Shown: in pieces, positions 23,986-32,629 of the stretch | How the letters are laid out: each line of letters starts with the position of its first letter | Numbering within the stretch: the stretch's first letter is position 1 | Assembly: GCA_003248805.1 (NCBI GenBank) | Contig: QFQY01000030.1 | Coordinates: 1-64,000 of the forward strand | DNA from: Chelatococcus sp. | Lineage (GTDB): Bacteria > Pseudomonadota > Alphaproteobacteria > Rhizobiales > Beijerinckiaceae | Direction: 5' to 3' | DNA: 64,000 nucleotides | Notes under the pieces: generated by a model | Seen by the model: only the letters and a program-made list of their open reading frames with translations | Told to the model about the DNA's origin: nothing | The model's database searches: none | Program-made: the position numbers and the translations under genes

Positions 23986-24810
23986 TCAGATCTCCCGCTT
24001 CCGGCGTAGTGCCGCGAACAGCGATGCGCCCTTCACCGCCAGCAGCAGCGCGAAGGTGAGGATCATGATGATGAAGGCGGCCGCCGCGATGGCCGGGCTG
24101 ATATTCTCGCGGAGCGAGGAGAACATCTGCCGGGCGAGCGTCGTCTGGTTCGGCCCGGCGACGAAGAGCGTGATGACGACCTCGTCGAGCGACGTCGCGA
24201 AGGCGAAGACGGCGCCGGTGAGGATGCCGGGCAGAGCCAGCGGCAGCGTCACGGTGCGGAAGACCGCCGCCGGTGCGGCGCCGAGGCTGGCCGCCGCACG
24301 CTCCAGCGCCGGGTCCATCGCGGCGAGCGAACTCGACACATTGACGAGGACGAAGGGCACGCACAGGACCGCATGGGCGATGATCACGCCGAGATAGCTC
24401 GAGGCGAGCCCCATCCGCGCATAGAGAATCTGCATGCCGACCCCGAGGACGACGGCCGGCACGACCATGGGCAGCAGGAAGACCGAGCGCAGCAGCCCGG
24501 AGAATGGAACGAGCTCGCGCCGCAAGCCGAGTGCCGCGAGCGTTCCGACGACGGTCGCGAGGACGGTGGCGCCGCTGCCGATGATCATCGAATTGACGAT
24601 CGCGCGGGTCCAGGCCTGGCTCTCCGCCAGCGCGCCGAACCAGCGCAGCGAGGGACCGCTGATCGGATAGACGAGGAAGACGCTGTCCGTGAAGGCGAGC
24701 GGCAGGATCGCGACCAGCGGCAGCAGCAGGAAGCCGACGACCAGTGTACCGAAGGCGAGCCGCAGCGCCTGGAAGCCGGCCCCGCCCGGACGAACCGACA
24801 CGCCGCTCAT
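23986..24810 (-). CDS. ABC transporter permease, spermidine/putrescine PotC type
   Basis: 274 residues starting at ATG 24810, which overlaps the stop of the upstream permease. About six hydrophobic segments; the EAA loop reads LERAAASLGAAPAAVFRTVTLPLALPG, followed by FATSLDEVVITLFV, a PotC hallmark. It is the second permease of the importer encoded at 28282-23986. Confidence 0.92.
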   Translation of the reverse strand: MSGVSVRPGGAGFQALRLAFGTLVVGFLLLPLVAILPLAFTDSVFLVYPISGPSLRWFGALAESQAWTRAIVNSMIIGSGATVLATVVGTLAALGLRRELVPFSGLLRSVFLLPMVVPAVVLGVGMQILYARMGLASSYLGVIIAHAVLCVPFVLVNVSSSLAAMDPALERAAASLGAAPAAVFRTVTLPLALPGILTGAVFAFATSLDEVVITLFVAGPNQTTLARQMFSSLRENISPAIAAAAFIIMILTFALLLAVKGASLFAALRRKREI

Positions 24811-25976
24811 GCCTGCACCAGCGGCGTGCGGGAGAGCCGGTTGTAGACGATGTAGAGCACCGTCGTCGGCACCAGGAGGAACAGGCCGAGCGCGCCGGCC
24901 ATCCCCCAATTGGCCGTGCCGGTCGCGTAGAACGCGATCACGGAGCTGATCATCTGGTCGCCCGCGCCGCCGGTCAGCGCCGGGGTGATGTAGTAGCCGA
25001 GCGCGACCATGAAGACGAGCAGCGAACCGGAGAGCAGGCCGGGCATGGCGAGCGGCAACAGCACGTGCCGGAAGGCCTGCAGGGGCGCGGCGCCCAGCGC
25101 GGCCGCTGCCGGCATCAGGTTGCGCGGGATCGCGATCAGGCTGGCATAGATCGGCAGGACCATCAGCGGCAGCAGCACATGGGTCATGGCGATCAGCACG
25201 CCGGTGCGGTTGTAGATGAGGGAGAGCGGGGAATCGATCAGGCCGATGCCGCGCAGGGCCTGATTGATGAGCCCGTTGTCCTGCAGCAGGATGAGCCAGG
25301 CCGCGGTCCGCACCAGCAGCGACGTCCACAGCGGCAGCAGCACCGCGACCAGCAAGGCGTTGCGCTTCCAGCCGCCGGTGCTCGCGGCGAGCATGGCGAA
25401 AGGCAGGCCTATCGCCGCGCAGAGCAGCGTCACCTGCGCGGCGATCACGAAGGTGCGCAGCATGATCGCGCGGTTGACGGCGAAATCGGGCTCGACCGGC
25501 TCGATCCGCTGATCGTCGCTGCGCTTGAGGTCGACGGCCGCCAGCAAATTGGCGTCGGTATAGGCCGGCATCCCGCGCCGCAGGGCGAGCCAATAGCCCT
25601 GGTCGCTCCAGCGCGGGTCGATCGCGACGAGATCGATCGTTGCGCTCTCGCCGGCTTCCTTGACCGCGCGCGCCGTGCGCGGAAGCAGCGTGCGGAAGCC
25701 GGCCTGCTGGCTGTTCAGCGTGCGCACGGCATCGCCGAAGCGCTCCTGCGGCGTATCGGCCCGCAGATCCCGCACCAGGGCGGCCTGCAACGGAGCCGGC
25801 GGAGGCCCGCTGCCGTCCCAGCTCGCGATCGCGATCGCGGTCTGCGGGAAAGCGAGGCGAACCGCGCCGCCCTGTACCGCGGTGGAGACCATCATCCAGA
25901 GCGGCCACAGGAAGAACAGGCCGAGGAAGATCACCAGCGGCAGGACGAGCAGCAGCGCTTTCAGGCGCGCGCTCAT
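24807..25976 (-). CDS. ABC transporter permease, PotB type, with large periplasmic insertion
   Basis: 389 residues, about 100 longer than a minimal PotB. The first helix (about 5-32) is followed by roughly 130 mostly polar residues (RTLNSQQAGFRTLLPRTARA and DPRWSDQGYWLALRRG lie here) before the permease core starts near residue 170. The EAA loop reads AAALGAAPLQAFRHVLLPLAMPGLL. The insert should sit in the periplasm and may touch the binding protein. It overlaps its neighbours by 4 bases on both sides. Confidence 0.9.
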   Translation of the reverse strand: MSARLKALLLVLPLVIFLGLFFLWPLWMMVSTAVQGGAVRLAFPQTAIAIASWDGSGPPPAPLQAALVRDLRADTPQERFGDAVRTLNSQQAGFRTLLPRTARAVKEAGESATIDLVAIDPRWSDQGYWLALRRGMPAYTDANLLAAVDLKRSDDQRIEPVEPDFAVNRAIMLRTFVIAAQVTLLCAAIGLPFAMLAASTGGWKRNALLVAVLLPLWTSLLVRTAAWLILLQDNGLINQALRGIGLIDSPLSLIYNRTGVLIAMTHVLLPLMVLPIYASLIAIPRNLMPAAAALGAAPLQAFRHVLLPLAMPGLLSGSLLVFMVALGYYITPALTGGAGDQMISSVIAFYATGTANWGMAGALGLFLLVPTTVLYIVYNRLSRTPLVQA

Positions 25977-27046
25977 GGAGCCACCAGCGAGCAGTCGCCG
26001 GGCGCGAAGCTGGCGAAGGCCTTGCTGCCGATCGCCGGGGCCGCGTCCCGTCGCCCGGCCCTCGCGACGAGGCGACTCTCGCCGCCGACCAGATGCAGGC
26101 GGATGTGGTCGCCATGATAGACATGGTCCTCGACCGTGACCGGCAAGGCATTGTCGGTGCCGCGCTCCTGGACCAGATGGAGCATCTCGGGCCGGACCGA
26201 GACCATGACGTCCTGGCCCGCCGCGAAATCCGCGCCACGGTCGCAGGTCACGCTGTCGCCGGATGAAAGCGCGACCGTCGCGGCCTCGCCGTTGCGCTGC
26301 GAGACGCGTCCCGCCAGCAGATTGGTCTCGCCGATGAATTCGGCCACGAAGCGTGTCCTCGGCCGGTCGTAGAGGCCGGACGGCGTGTCGAACTGCTCGA
26401 TCTTGCCGCGGTTGAGCACGGCGACGCGATCCGACATCGTCAGCGCCTCGCCCTGGTCATGCGTGACGAAGATCACCGTCAGGCCGAGATCGCGATGAAG
26501 AGCACGGATCTCGAGCTGCATATGCTCGCGTAGCTGCTTGTCGAGCGCGCTGAGCGGCTCGTCCATCAGCACCACCTTGGGCTCGTAGACCAGAGCCCGC
26601 GAGAGCGCGATGCGCTGCTGCTGGCCGCCCGAGAGCTGCGAGGGCCTGCGGTCGGCGAGATGGCCCAGCCGAACGAGATCGAGGGCGCGCTTGACCCGCG
26701 CATCGCGCTCGCTCCGGCCCACGCCGCGCATCCTGAGCGGAAAGCCGACATTCTCGGCGATCGTCATATGCGGGAAGAGCGCGTAGTTCTGGAACACCAC
26801 GCCCATCTCGCGCTTGTGCGGCGGCAGATGCTCGACGCGGCGGCCATCGACATGGATGCTGCCGCCGGACGGCGTCTCGAAACCCGCCAGCATCATCAGC
26901 AGCGTCGTCTTGCCGGAGCCGGATGGGCCGAGAAGGCTGACGAATTCGCCGCGCGCCACATGGAAATCGAGCGCGTCGACCACCGTGACGGCGCCGAAAA
27001 CCTTGCTGATGGACTCGAAATGAATGAACGGGGTCGGATCGCTCAA
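25973..27046 (-). CDS. ABC transporter ATPase, PotA type
   Basis: 357 residues. Walker A GPSGSGKTT at about residues 40-48, FQNYALFPHMTI, LSGGQQQRIALSRAL, VLMDEPLSALD and FVTHDQGEAL are present, followed by a TOBE-type regulatory domain from about residue 240. It heads the permease pair and is separated from the binding-protein gene by the hairpin at 27184-27213. Confidence 0.93.
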   Translation of the reverse strand: MSDPTPFIHFESISKVFGAVTVVDALDFHVARGEFVSLLGPSGSGKTTLLMMLAGFETPSGGSIHVDGRRVEHLPPHKREMGVVFQNYALFPHMTIAENVGFPLRMRGVGRSERDARVKRALDLVRLGHLADRRPSQLSGGQQQRIALSRALVYEPKVVLMDEPLSALDKQLREHMQLEIRALHRDLGLTVIFVTHDQGEALTMSDRVAVLNRGKIEQFDTPSGLYDRPRTRFVAEFIGETNLLAGRVSQRNGEAATVALSSGDSVTCDRGADFAAGQDVMVSVRPEMLHLVQERGTDNALPVTVEDHVYHGDHIRLHLVGGESRLVARAGRRDAAPAIGSKAFASFAPGDCSLVAP

Positions 27047-27183
27047 AGGGCCAATTTCCAGTGTCTGATCAATCGCGGCAGCGTTCGGTCCGGACAGAGC
27101 GGCTGGCTGCAGCCGGCGCCGGGCCGGCGGCCCCCGTCTATGAGCACGCCGGCACGCATGCGGCAGCCGCGGCAGGAGCCGAA

Positions 27184-27213
27184 ACGAGCCGGCGGCCTTG
27201 CGCCGCCGGCTCG
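27184..27213 (-). terminator. strong hairpin between binding-protein and ATPase genes
   Basis: CGAGCCGGCGGC (27184-27195 plus adjoining base) and GCCGCCGGCTCG (27202-27213) form a 12-bp perfect stem just after the stop of the binding-protein gene. It is likely a partial terminator or mRNA stabiliser that raises binding protein over the membrane parts. The rest of the gap 27047-27183 holds only GC-rich sequence. Confidence 0.6.
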
Positions 27214-27229
27214 TGGTTTTCGAGCGAGC

Positions 27230-28282
27230 TTACTTGCCGACCCAGGCGTTGAAGCGCTTGGTCAGGTCCTCGATGTTGTCGTTCCAGTAGTCCACGTCGA
27301 TCGCGATGGCATTTTCGAGGTTTTGCGGCGCGGTCGGGAGGTCGGCCGCGAGATCGGCCGGGACGGCGGCCGCGGCGGCCTTGCTGGGCAGGCCGTAGGC
27401 GATGTCCTGCGGCAGCTTGGACTGGTTCTCGGGCAGGCTGGCGAAGGCGATGAAGTCCATCGCAGCGTCCTTGTTCGGGCTGCCCTTCAGGATCACCCAG
27501 CTGTCGACCGCGTAAATGCTGCCCGGCCAGACCGTCTTGAACTTGGTGCCCTCGGTCTTGTTGATGCCGCTGATCCGGCCGTTATAGGCCGAGGTCATGA
27601 CGACCTGGCCGGATTTCAGCAGCTGGAGAGGCTGCGCGCCGGATTCCCACCAGACGATATCGCCCTTGAGTTCGTCGAGCTTCTTGAAGGCGCGGTCCAC
27701 GCCGCCCTTCTCGCGCAGGGTCTTGTAGACGTCCTTCGGGGCGACCCCGTCCGCCATCAGCGCGAATTCGAGCGCGTATTTCGGGCCGCGGCGCAGCGCG
27801 CGCTTGCCCGGGAATTTCTTGGTGTCCCAGAAATCAGCCCAGGAGGTCGGCGCGGTCTTGAGCTTCTCGGAATCGTAGGAGAGCAGCGTCGACCAGACGA
27901 TGGCGCCGACGCCGCAATCGCTCACGGCGCTGGCCAGGAACTTGTCCTTGCCGCCGAGCTTGGTCCAGTCGAGCTTCTCGTAGAGGCCGTCGGCGCAGCC
28001 GATGGCGAGCTCGTCCGCCTCGACCTGCACGGCGTCCCAGTTCGGCGTCCCGGCCTTGACCTTGGCCTGGATGACGCCGACGCCGCCGTCCCAGGATTCG
28101 TCGAGGACGGGCTTGCCGGTCTTGTCGGCGAAGGGCTTGAAATAGATCTTCCGCTGCGCGTCCTGATAGTTGCCGCCCCAGGAGACGACGGTGAGATCGC
28201 GGGCGGCCGCAGCGCCCAGACCGGCGAGCATCAGCCCGGCGGCGAGCGTCGAGCCCGCGAAGATTGCCTTCAACGACGTCAT
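27230..28282 (-). CDS. periplasmic substrate-binding protein, PotD/spermidine-putrescine type
   Basis: 350 residues with a Sec signal (LKAIFAGSTLAAGLMLAGLG, cleavage near AAA-RD). The mature protein starts DLTVVSWGGNYQDAQRK and carries FKPFADKTGKPV, WDAVQVEADEL, VWWESGAQPLQLLKSGQVVM and SVLPENQ-like segments of family 1/PotD proteins. It is first in the importer operon. Ligands of close families include polyamines, opines, glycine-betaine analogues and sulfonates, so the substrate is open. Confidence 0.9.
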   Translation of the reverse strand: MTSLKAIFAGSTLAAGLMLAGLGAAAARDLTVVSWGGNYQDAQRKIYFKPFADKTGKPVLDESWDGGVGVIQAKVKAGTPNWDAVQVEADELAIGCADGLYEKLDWTKLGGKDKFLASAVSDCGVGAIVWSTLLSYDSEKLKTAPTSWADFWDTKKFPGKRALRRGPKYALEFALMADGVAPKDVYKTLREKGGVDRAFKKLDELKGDIVWWESGAQPLQLLKSGQVVMTSAYNGRISGINKTEGTKFKTVWPGSIYAVDSWVILKGSPNKDAAMDFIAFASLPENQSKLPQDIAYGLPSKAAAAAVPADLAADLPTAPQNLENAIAIDVDYWNDNIEDLTKRFNAWVGK

Positions 28283-28390
28283 GGTCTTCTCCCGTTTGAT
28301 CCGGCTGTTCCGCCCCTCGCGGAATGCCGTTTGCCTTGCCCTTATTGGACCTCTCTTCGCAGCCGCACGCTACGGAAATCTTCTTGCCGA

Positions 28391-29698
28391 TCAGGCGCCG
28401 ATCTCGCTCAACAATTGCGCGGGCGCCAGACGCAGCGCGGCCGCGCGCCGGTGCCCCTCCAGGCCTTCGCTCGCGCTCTGGCGCATCGCCGGAGGGGCGA
28501 CGGCGGCGACGCCGCGCTCGTCCAGCCATTGATGCGTGCAGGTCTTGAGATAGGAACCGACCCAAAGCCCGCCGGTGTAGCGCCCCGCGGCAAGAGTCGG
28601 CAGGGTATGGTTCGTGCCGCAGCATTTGTCGGAATAGACCACGCTCGCGGCGACCCCGATGAAGATCGAGCCGTAATTGCGCAGCTTCGCGGCCGTCGCC
28701 TTGGCGTCCCGCGTATGCACCTCCAGGTGCTCGGCGGCGATGTGGTCGGAATAGGCCAGCATGGCCGCTTCGTCCGCGCAGACGGCGATTTCGCCATAGT
28801 CGCGCCAGGCGGCGGCCGCGACCGGCGCGGTCGAGAGATTGCCGAGCTGGCGCTCGACCTCCGCCAGCACCTTTTCCGCCAGGCTCCGGTCCGTGGTGAT
28901 CAGGCCGACGCGGGTGCGCACGTCATGCTCCGCCTGCGCCAGCAGATCGACCGCGATGGTCACTGCGTCGCCGGTCTCGTCGGCGACCACGAAAATCTCG
29001 CTGGGCCCGGCGAGCTGGTCGATGCCGACGAGGCCGAAGACCTGCCGCTTGGCCTCGTTCACATAGGCGTTGCCCGGTCCGACGATCTTGTCGACGGCGG
29101 GGACGGTTTCCGTGCCGAAGGCCATGGCCGCGATCGCCTGCGCCCCGCCGATGCGGAAGATCCGGTCGGCGCCGGAGAGATGGCAGCCCGCGATCATCGC
29201 CGGATGGGCGCCCGGCGGCAGGCAGGCGATCACCTCGTCGCAGCCGGCGACCTTGGCCGGCACGATCGTCATGATCGGTGCCGACAGCAACGGATAGCGC
29301 CCGCCGGGCACATAGGCGCCGATCCGGGCGATCGGGATGATGCGGTGGCCGAGATGCAGCCCCGGCAGCGCCTCGATCTCGAGCGGAAGCAGGGTCTGGC
29401 GCTGCGCCTCGGCAAAGGCCTTCACGCGCTCGATGGCGAATTCGGTATCGGCGCGGGTCTGGCTCTCCAGCCCGTCGAGGGCGGCGGCACGCTCGCCCGC
29501 AGTGACCTCGAAGGCCTCGATGTCGAGCTTGTCGAACTCGCGCGAATAGCGCCGCACCGCCTCGTCACCCTCGCGTCGCACGGCCTCCAGAACGGCCTTC
29601 ACCGTCGCCTCGACCGGGGTGTTGTCGCTCCAGGCGCTGCGGCCGGGAGCCTTGATATGCGTGATCCTGGCTTCCAGGGCGGGGGCGAGCTTGGACAT
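28391..29698 (-). CDS. hisD: histidinol dehydrogenase-family enzyme (HpsN-like)
   Basis: 435 residues from ATG 29698. HisD catalytic features are intact: GRYPLLSAPIMTIVPAKVAG, VGPGNAYVNEAKRQVFG, QAEHD (zinc ligands), AAEHLEV (catalytic Glu-His) and a C-terminal GLEGHRRAA His. The motif CCGTNHTLPT and following AGRYTGGLWVGSYLKTCTHQ differ from biosynthetic HisD (AGPNHVLPT) and resemble non-biosynthetic members such as the sulfopropanediol dehydrogenase HpsN. It is co-directional with a polyamine-type importer and not with other his genes, so a catabolic NAD-dependent alcohol-to-acid oxidation is the better reading. Confidence 0.85.
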   Translation of the reverse strand: MSKLAPALEARITHIKAPGRSAWSDNTPVEATVKAVLEAVRREGDEAVRRYSREFDKLDIEAFEVTAGERAAALDGLESQTRADTEFAIERVKAFAEAQRQTLLPLEIEALPGLHLGHRIIPIARIGAYVPGGRYPLLSAPIMTIVPAKVAGCDEVIACLPPGAHPAMIAGCHLSGADRIFRIGGAQAIAAMAFGTETVPAVDKIVGPGNAYVNEAKRQVFGLVGIDQLAGPSEIFVVADETGDAVTIAVDLLAQAEHDVRTRVGLITTDRSLAEKVLAEVERQLGNLSTAPVAAAAWRDYGEIAVCADEAAMLAYSDHIAAEHLEVHTRDAKATAAKLRNYGSIFIGVAASVVYSDKCCGTNHTLPTLAAGRYTGGLWVGSYLKTCTHQWLDERGVAAVAPPAMRQSASEGLEGHRRAAALRLAPAQLLSEIGA

Positions 29699-29834
29699 GC
29701 GGTGCGTTCCGGCGATCGAAAAATCTGGATGAGAGCTTCCCTGCCGCGGCGATGCGGCGCAAGGAGGCCGACGAGCCTGTTGAATATAATCACCAGTTTG
29801 GCTTAGCTGCCGATCTCGTGAGCAGGAGTTGGCG
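29699..29834. promoter_or_regulatory. divergent promoter region, hisD-like gene and XRE-cupin regulator
   Basis: 136 bases between divergent starts. An AT-rich island at 29779-29790 (TTGAATATAATC) in GC-rich DNA supplies -10-like TATAAT on the plus strand and TTATAT on the minus strand. GCAGGAG at 29822-29828 is the ribosome site that fixes ATG 29835 as the regulator's start. The adjacent XRE-cupin protein probably binds here. Confidence 0.4.
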
Positions 29835-30380
29835 ATGAAGATCGGAGACCGGCTGAGGCAGCTGCGGCAGCGTCGAAAGCTCACCGTCCGTGCCGTGGCT
29901 CTGCGCTCGGGCGTGTCGCATTCTTCGATATCGCTGATCGAGCGGGACCTGATCAGCCCGTCGCTGGATACGCTGCATGCGGTCCTCGACGCGCTCGGAA
30001 CGACGTTGTCGGGCTTCTTTCTGGATTTTCATGCGGCCTCGCCGCCAAATCCTTTCTGCCCGGCGGCGGAGATGGTCGAAATCGGCCGCGCGGACGCCAT
30101 TTCCTACCGGGTGATCGGCAGCGGGTTTCCCAGCCGCTCGATGCTGATGCTGCACGAGACCTACGCGCCGGGCGCCGATACGGGCGAAGCGTTCTTCCAT
30201 TCCGCGCAGGAGGGCGGCCTCGTCATCCGCGGCGCGGTCGAGGTGACGGTCTCGGGCCGCTCCTCGGTCCTCAAGGCCGGCGATGGTTATTATTTCGACA
30301 GTCGCGAGCCACACCGGTTCCGCAACGCGGCCGACGAACCGAGCGAGATCGTCAGCGCCATCACACCGCCGACATACTGA
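29835..30380 (+). CDS. XRE-family regulator with C-terminal cupin domain (PuuR-like)
   Basis: 181 residues. An N-terminal helix-turn-helix (about 4-60: IGDRLRQLRQRRKLTVRAVA, SHSSISLIERDLISPSLDTL) is followed by a cupin barrel (about 75-178) with HSAQEGGLVIRGAVEV and the metal-type FDSREPHRFRN motif. This layout is that of PuuR and relatives, which sense polyamines or amino acids. It faces the hisD-like gene and importer, and likely regulates them. Confidence 0.9.
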   Translation: MKIGDRLRQLRQRRKLTVRAVALRSGVSHSSISLIERDLISPSLDTLHAVLDALGTTLSGFFLDFHAASPPNPFCPAAEMVEIGRADAISYRVIGSGFPSRSMLMLHETYAPGADTGEAFFHSAQEGGLVIRGAVEVTVSGRSSVLKAGDGYYFDSREPHRFRNAADEPSEIVSAITPPTY

Positions 30381-30490
30381 AGAGGAGCGCAGAGATGCCG
30401 CTTGGGCCGCTCGCGGTCTCGTGAGCGATGTCCGAGCGGAGCGCAATTCACCCAGGGAACCGATGCCGCCTTGGCGCCGATCGCACGTCG

Positions 30491-31384
30491 TCATGCGAAC
30501 TGGGCGAATTCCCTCCGGATGCCGAGCACGAAGTCCTGGGCGGGTCCCGAGAGGCCGGTGTTCAGAGGCGTCACGAGGCTGAAACGGACCTCGATGCGTG
30601 GCTCCAGTGGCTTGAAGCAGACCGCCGCATCCCGCACCGCCGCGGCCGTGAACGGGTCCACGATGGCCAACCCGCCGCCGGCCGCCACCAGCGAGCAGGC
30701 GATCAGCGAGAGCGGCGTCTCGGGGCCGAGTTGGCGATGGACGCCCTGTGACAGGAAGAAGGCATCGATCCGGGTGCGCAATTGCGTGGCCCTCGCGATC
30801 GAGACGAACGGGTCCGCAGCGAAATCCGCGGGAGAAAGCGTCGGCTTGCCGGCCAGCGGGTGAGCAGCGGGAACGACAGCGACCGCGGCGACGCCGGTCA
30901 GCTCCTCCCGGCGGATGCGCGGATGGTCGAACGGGGTGTCGACGAAGGCGATGTCGCAGCGGCCGCTCGACACGAGCTCGAGCAGCGCCTCCGAGGAATT
31001 GCCGATCAGTTCGATGTCGAGATCGGGGCGGTGGGCCAGGAACCGCCCGATGAACCGGGGCAGCCAATCGACATAGAGCGCCGGCAACGACGCGACCCGC
31101 AGCGTGCCGCGGCTGCGGCGCTTGAGCCCGGCTGCGGACTGGTTGATCTGTTCCAGGCTGACGAAATAGCGCTCCACATCCTGGAACAATGCCGCGGCAT
31201 CCGCGGTCGGGCGCAGCCGCCCGCCCGGCCGCCGCTCGAAAAGGGTGACGCCGATCCGAGCTTCGAGATCGCGGATCAGCCGGCTGACGGCGGGCTGCGA
31301 AATCCGCATGGCGGTGGCCGCCGTCGTGATGCCGCCCGAGACCATGACCGCACGGAAAGCCTCGATCTGCCGCTGATTGAGCAT
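30491..31384 (-). CDS. LysR-family transcriptional regulator
   Basis: 297 residues. The N-terminal winged helix has LNQRQIEAFRAVMVSGGITTAA and MRISQPAVSRLIRDLEARIGV; the effector domain begins about residue 92 with GTLRVASLPALYVDWLPRFI. The subgroup resembles regulators of opine and amino acid catabolism (NocR/OccR-like), which would fit the adjacent oxidase operon. It is divergent from the binding protein at 31499; a fitting LysR-box is present between them. Confidence 0.92.
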   Translation of the reverse strand: MLNQRQIEAFRAVMVSGGITTAATAMRISQPAVSRLIRDLEARIGVTLFERRPGGRLRPTADAAALFQDVERYFVSLEQINQSAAGLKRRSRGTLRVASLPALYVDWLPRFIGRFLAHRPDLDIELIGNSSEALLELVSSGRCDIAFVDTPFDHPRIRREELTGVAAVAVVPAAHPLAGKPTLSPADFAADPFVSIARATQLRTRIDAFFLSQGVHRQLGPETPLSLIACSLVAAGGGLAIVDPFTAAAVRDAAVCFKPLEPRIEVRFSLVTPLNTGLSGPAQDFVLGIRREFAQFA

Positions 31385-31403
31385 GCCAAACCCATAACAT
31401 CAG

Positions 31404-31424
31404 ATTCTGAGCTGAAGCCAGAAT
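31404..31424. promoter_or_regulatory. LysR-type operator candidate (ATTCTG-N9-CAGAAT)
   Basis: Perfect inverted repeat ATTCTG (31404-31409) and CAGAAT (31419-31424) with a 9-base centre, containing the T-N11-A core expected for LysR regulators. It lies 19 bases upstream of the LysR start and 75 bases upstream of the binding-protein start, the normal recognition-site position in a divergent pair. The remaining sequence to 31498 is AT-rich promoter DNA. Confidence 0.6.
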
Positions 31425-31498
31425 TGTATTTGACCAACTTCAAATGGGCTGAGAACCTCGCAGAAAATAAAGACAAATCCAACAAGAGGGGATCAAAA

Positions 31499-32539
31499 AT
31501 GAGAATGCGAGGCTTGCTTCTCGCAGCTGCGGCTGCGTGCGTGACTCATATCCTTCCGGCATTGGCCCAGGACAAGACTCTCTATGTCGCGGGCTCGGGC
31601 GGATCGATGGAAAAAGCGATCCGCAGCGAGGTCTTCCCGCCCTTCGCCGCGAAACACGGCGTCAAGCTGGAATACATCGCCGGCAATTCGACGGACGTGC
31701 TCGCCAAGCTACAGGCCCAGAAAGGCAGCCAGCAGATCGACGTCGCCATCATCGACGACGGCCCGATGGCGCAGGCCGTGGCACTCGGCTTCTGTCGACC
31801 TCTCGATCTCGGGCCGGTCGTCAACGACCTCTACGACATCGCCCGTTTCCCGGACGGCAAGTCCCTGGCCTTCGCTCTGCTCGGAGCCGGCTTCGTCTAC
31901 AGCAAGGAGGCCTTCGCCAAGAACAACTGGCCGGCTCCGACGTCGTGGAACGACCTCGCCGACCCGAAATTCAAGGGCAAGATCGTCATCCCACCGCTGA
32001 ACAACACCTATGGCGTCATCACGCTGGTGCAGGTCGCGAAGGCGAATGGCGGCAGCGAAAAGAACGTCGAGCCTGGCTTCGCCGCCTTCAAGGAGAAGAT
32101 CGGACCGAACGTGCTCGCTTACGAGCCTTCGCCGGGCAAGATGACCGAACTCCTGCAGAGCGGGCAGGCTTCGCTCGCCGTCTGGGGTTCGAGCCGTGCC
32201 AAGGCGCTCGCCGACAGCGGCTTCGCCTCGGATTTCGTCTACCCCAAGGAAGGCGGGGTCGTGATCGGCGTGGGCATCTGCCCGGTCGCCGGCGGCAAGG
32301 AGAGCCCGCTGGCGCAGCAGTTCATCGCCCATCTGCTCTCGCCCGAGATGCAGGTCGCGATGTCGAAGGCCTCGGGCCTCGCCCCGGTGAACAAGAAGGC
32401 CGTGCTGCCGCCGGAGAACCAGGCGGGGATGCCCTATGGGCCCGAACAGGTCGCGCAGCTCAAGACGATCGACTGGGTCGAGATCAACCGCCAGCGCGAC
32501 GACTGGAACAAGCGCTGGGTCCGGGAGATCGAGCGCTGA
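31499..32539 (+). CDS. periplasmic substrate-binding protein, PotD/AfuA-like
   Basis: 346 residues with a Sec signal (MRGLLLAAAAACVTHILPALA). The mature start DKTLYVAGSGGSMEKAIR, EYIAGNSTDVLAKLQAQKG and DVAIIDDGPMAQAV are typical of extracellular solute-binding family 1 proteins. Its permeases and ATPase lie at 36762-39492, past four enzyme genes, so the whole stretch reads as one operon with the enzymes inserted between transporter parts. A 10-bp hairpin follows the stop. Confidence 0.88.
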   Translation: MRMRGLLLAAAAACVTHILPALAQDKTLYVAGSGGSMEKAIRSEVFPPFAAKHGVKLEYIAGNSTDVLAKLQAQKGSQQIDVAIIDDGPMAQAVALGFCRPLDLGPVVNDLYDIARFPDGKSLAFALLGAGFVYSKEAFAKNNWPAPTSWNDLADPKFKGKIVIPPLNNTYGVITLVQVAKANGGSEKNVEPGFAAFKEKIGPNVLAYEPSPGKMTELLQSGQASLAVWGSSRAKALADSGFASDFVYPKEGGVVIGVGICPVAGGKESPLAQQFIAHLLSPEMQVAMSKASGLAPVNKKAVLPPENQAGMPYGPEQVAQLKTIDWVEINRQRDDWNKRWVREIER

Positions 32540-32556
32540 GCCTTCCGACAAACCGC

Positions 32557-32580
32557 TCCGGCTCGCGCAGGCGAGCCGGA
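32557..32580 (+). terminator. attenuator-like hairpin after the binding-protein gene
   Basis: TCCGGCTCGC (32557-32566) pairs perfectly with GCGAGCCGGA (32571-32580) around a 4-nt loop, between the binding-protein stop and the flavoenzyme start. No T-run follows. It probably limits read-through or protects the upstream mRNA, so that more binding protein than enzyme is made. Confidence 0.55.
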
Positions 32581-32629
32581 ACATCATCCTTGCCACGCGC
32601 CGTGACGAAGCGCGTCGGAGAGCCGTTTC

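Noticed and set aside
28391..29698. Housekeeping histidinol dehydrogenase
   Set aside because: No other histidine genes are near, and the CCGTNHTLPT and YTGGLWVGSYLK segments fit catabolic members better. The family assignment was kept but not the pathway.
26660..29806. Plus-strand open frame of over 1000 codons
   Set aside because: It is antisense to the PotA, PotD and HisD-like genes and has low-complexity composition without domains.
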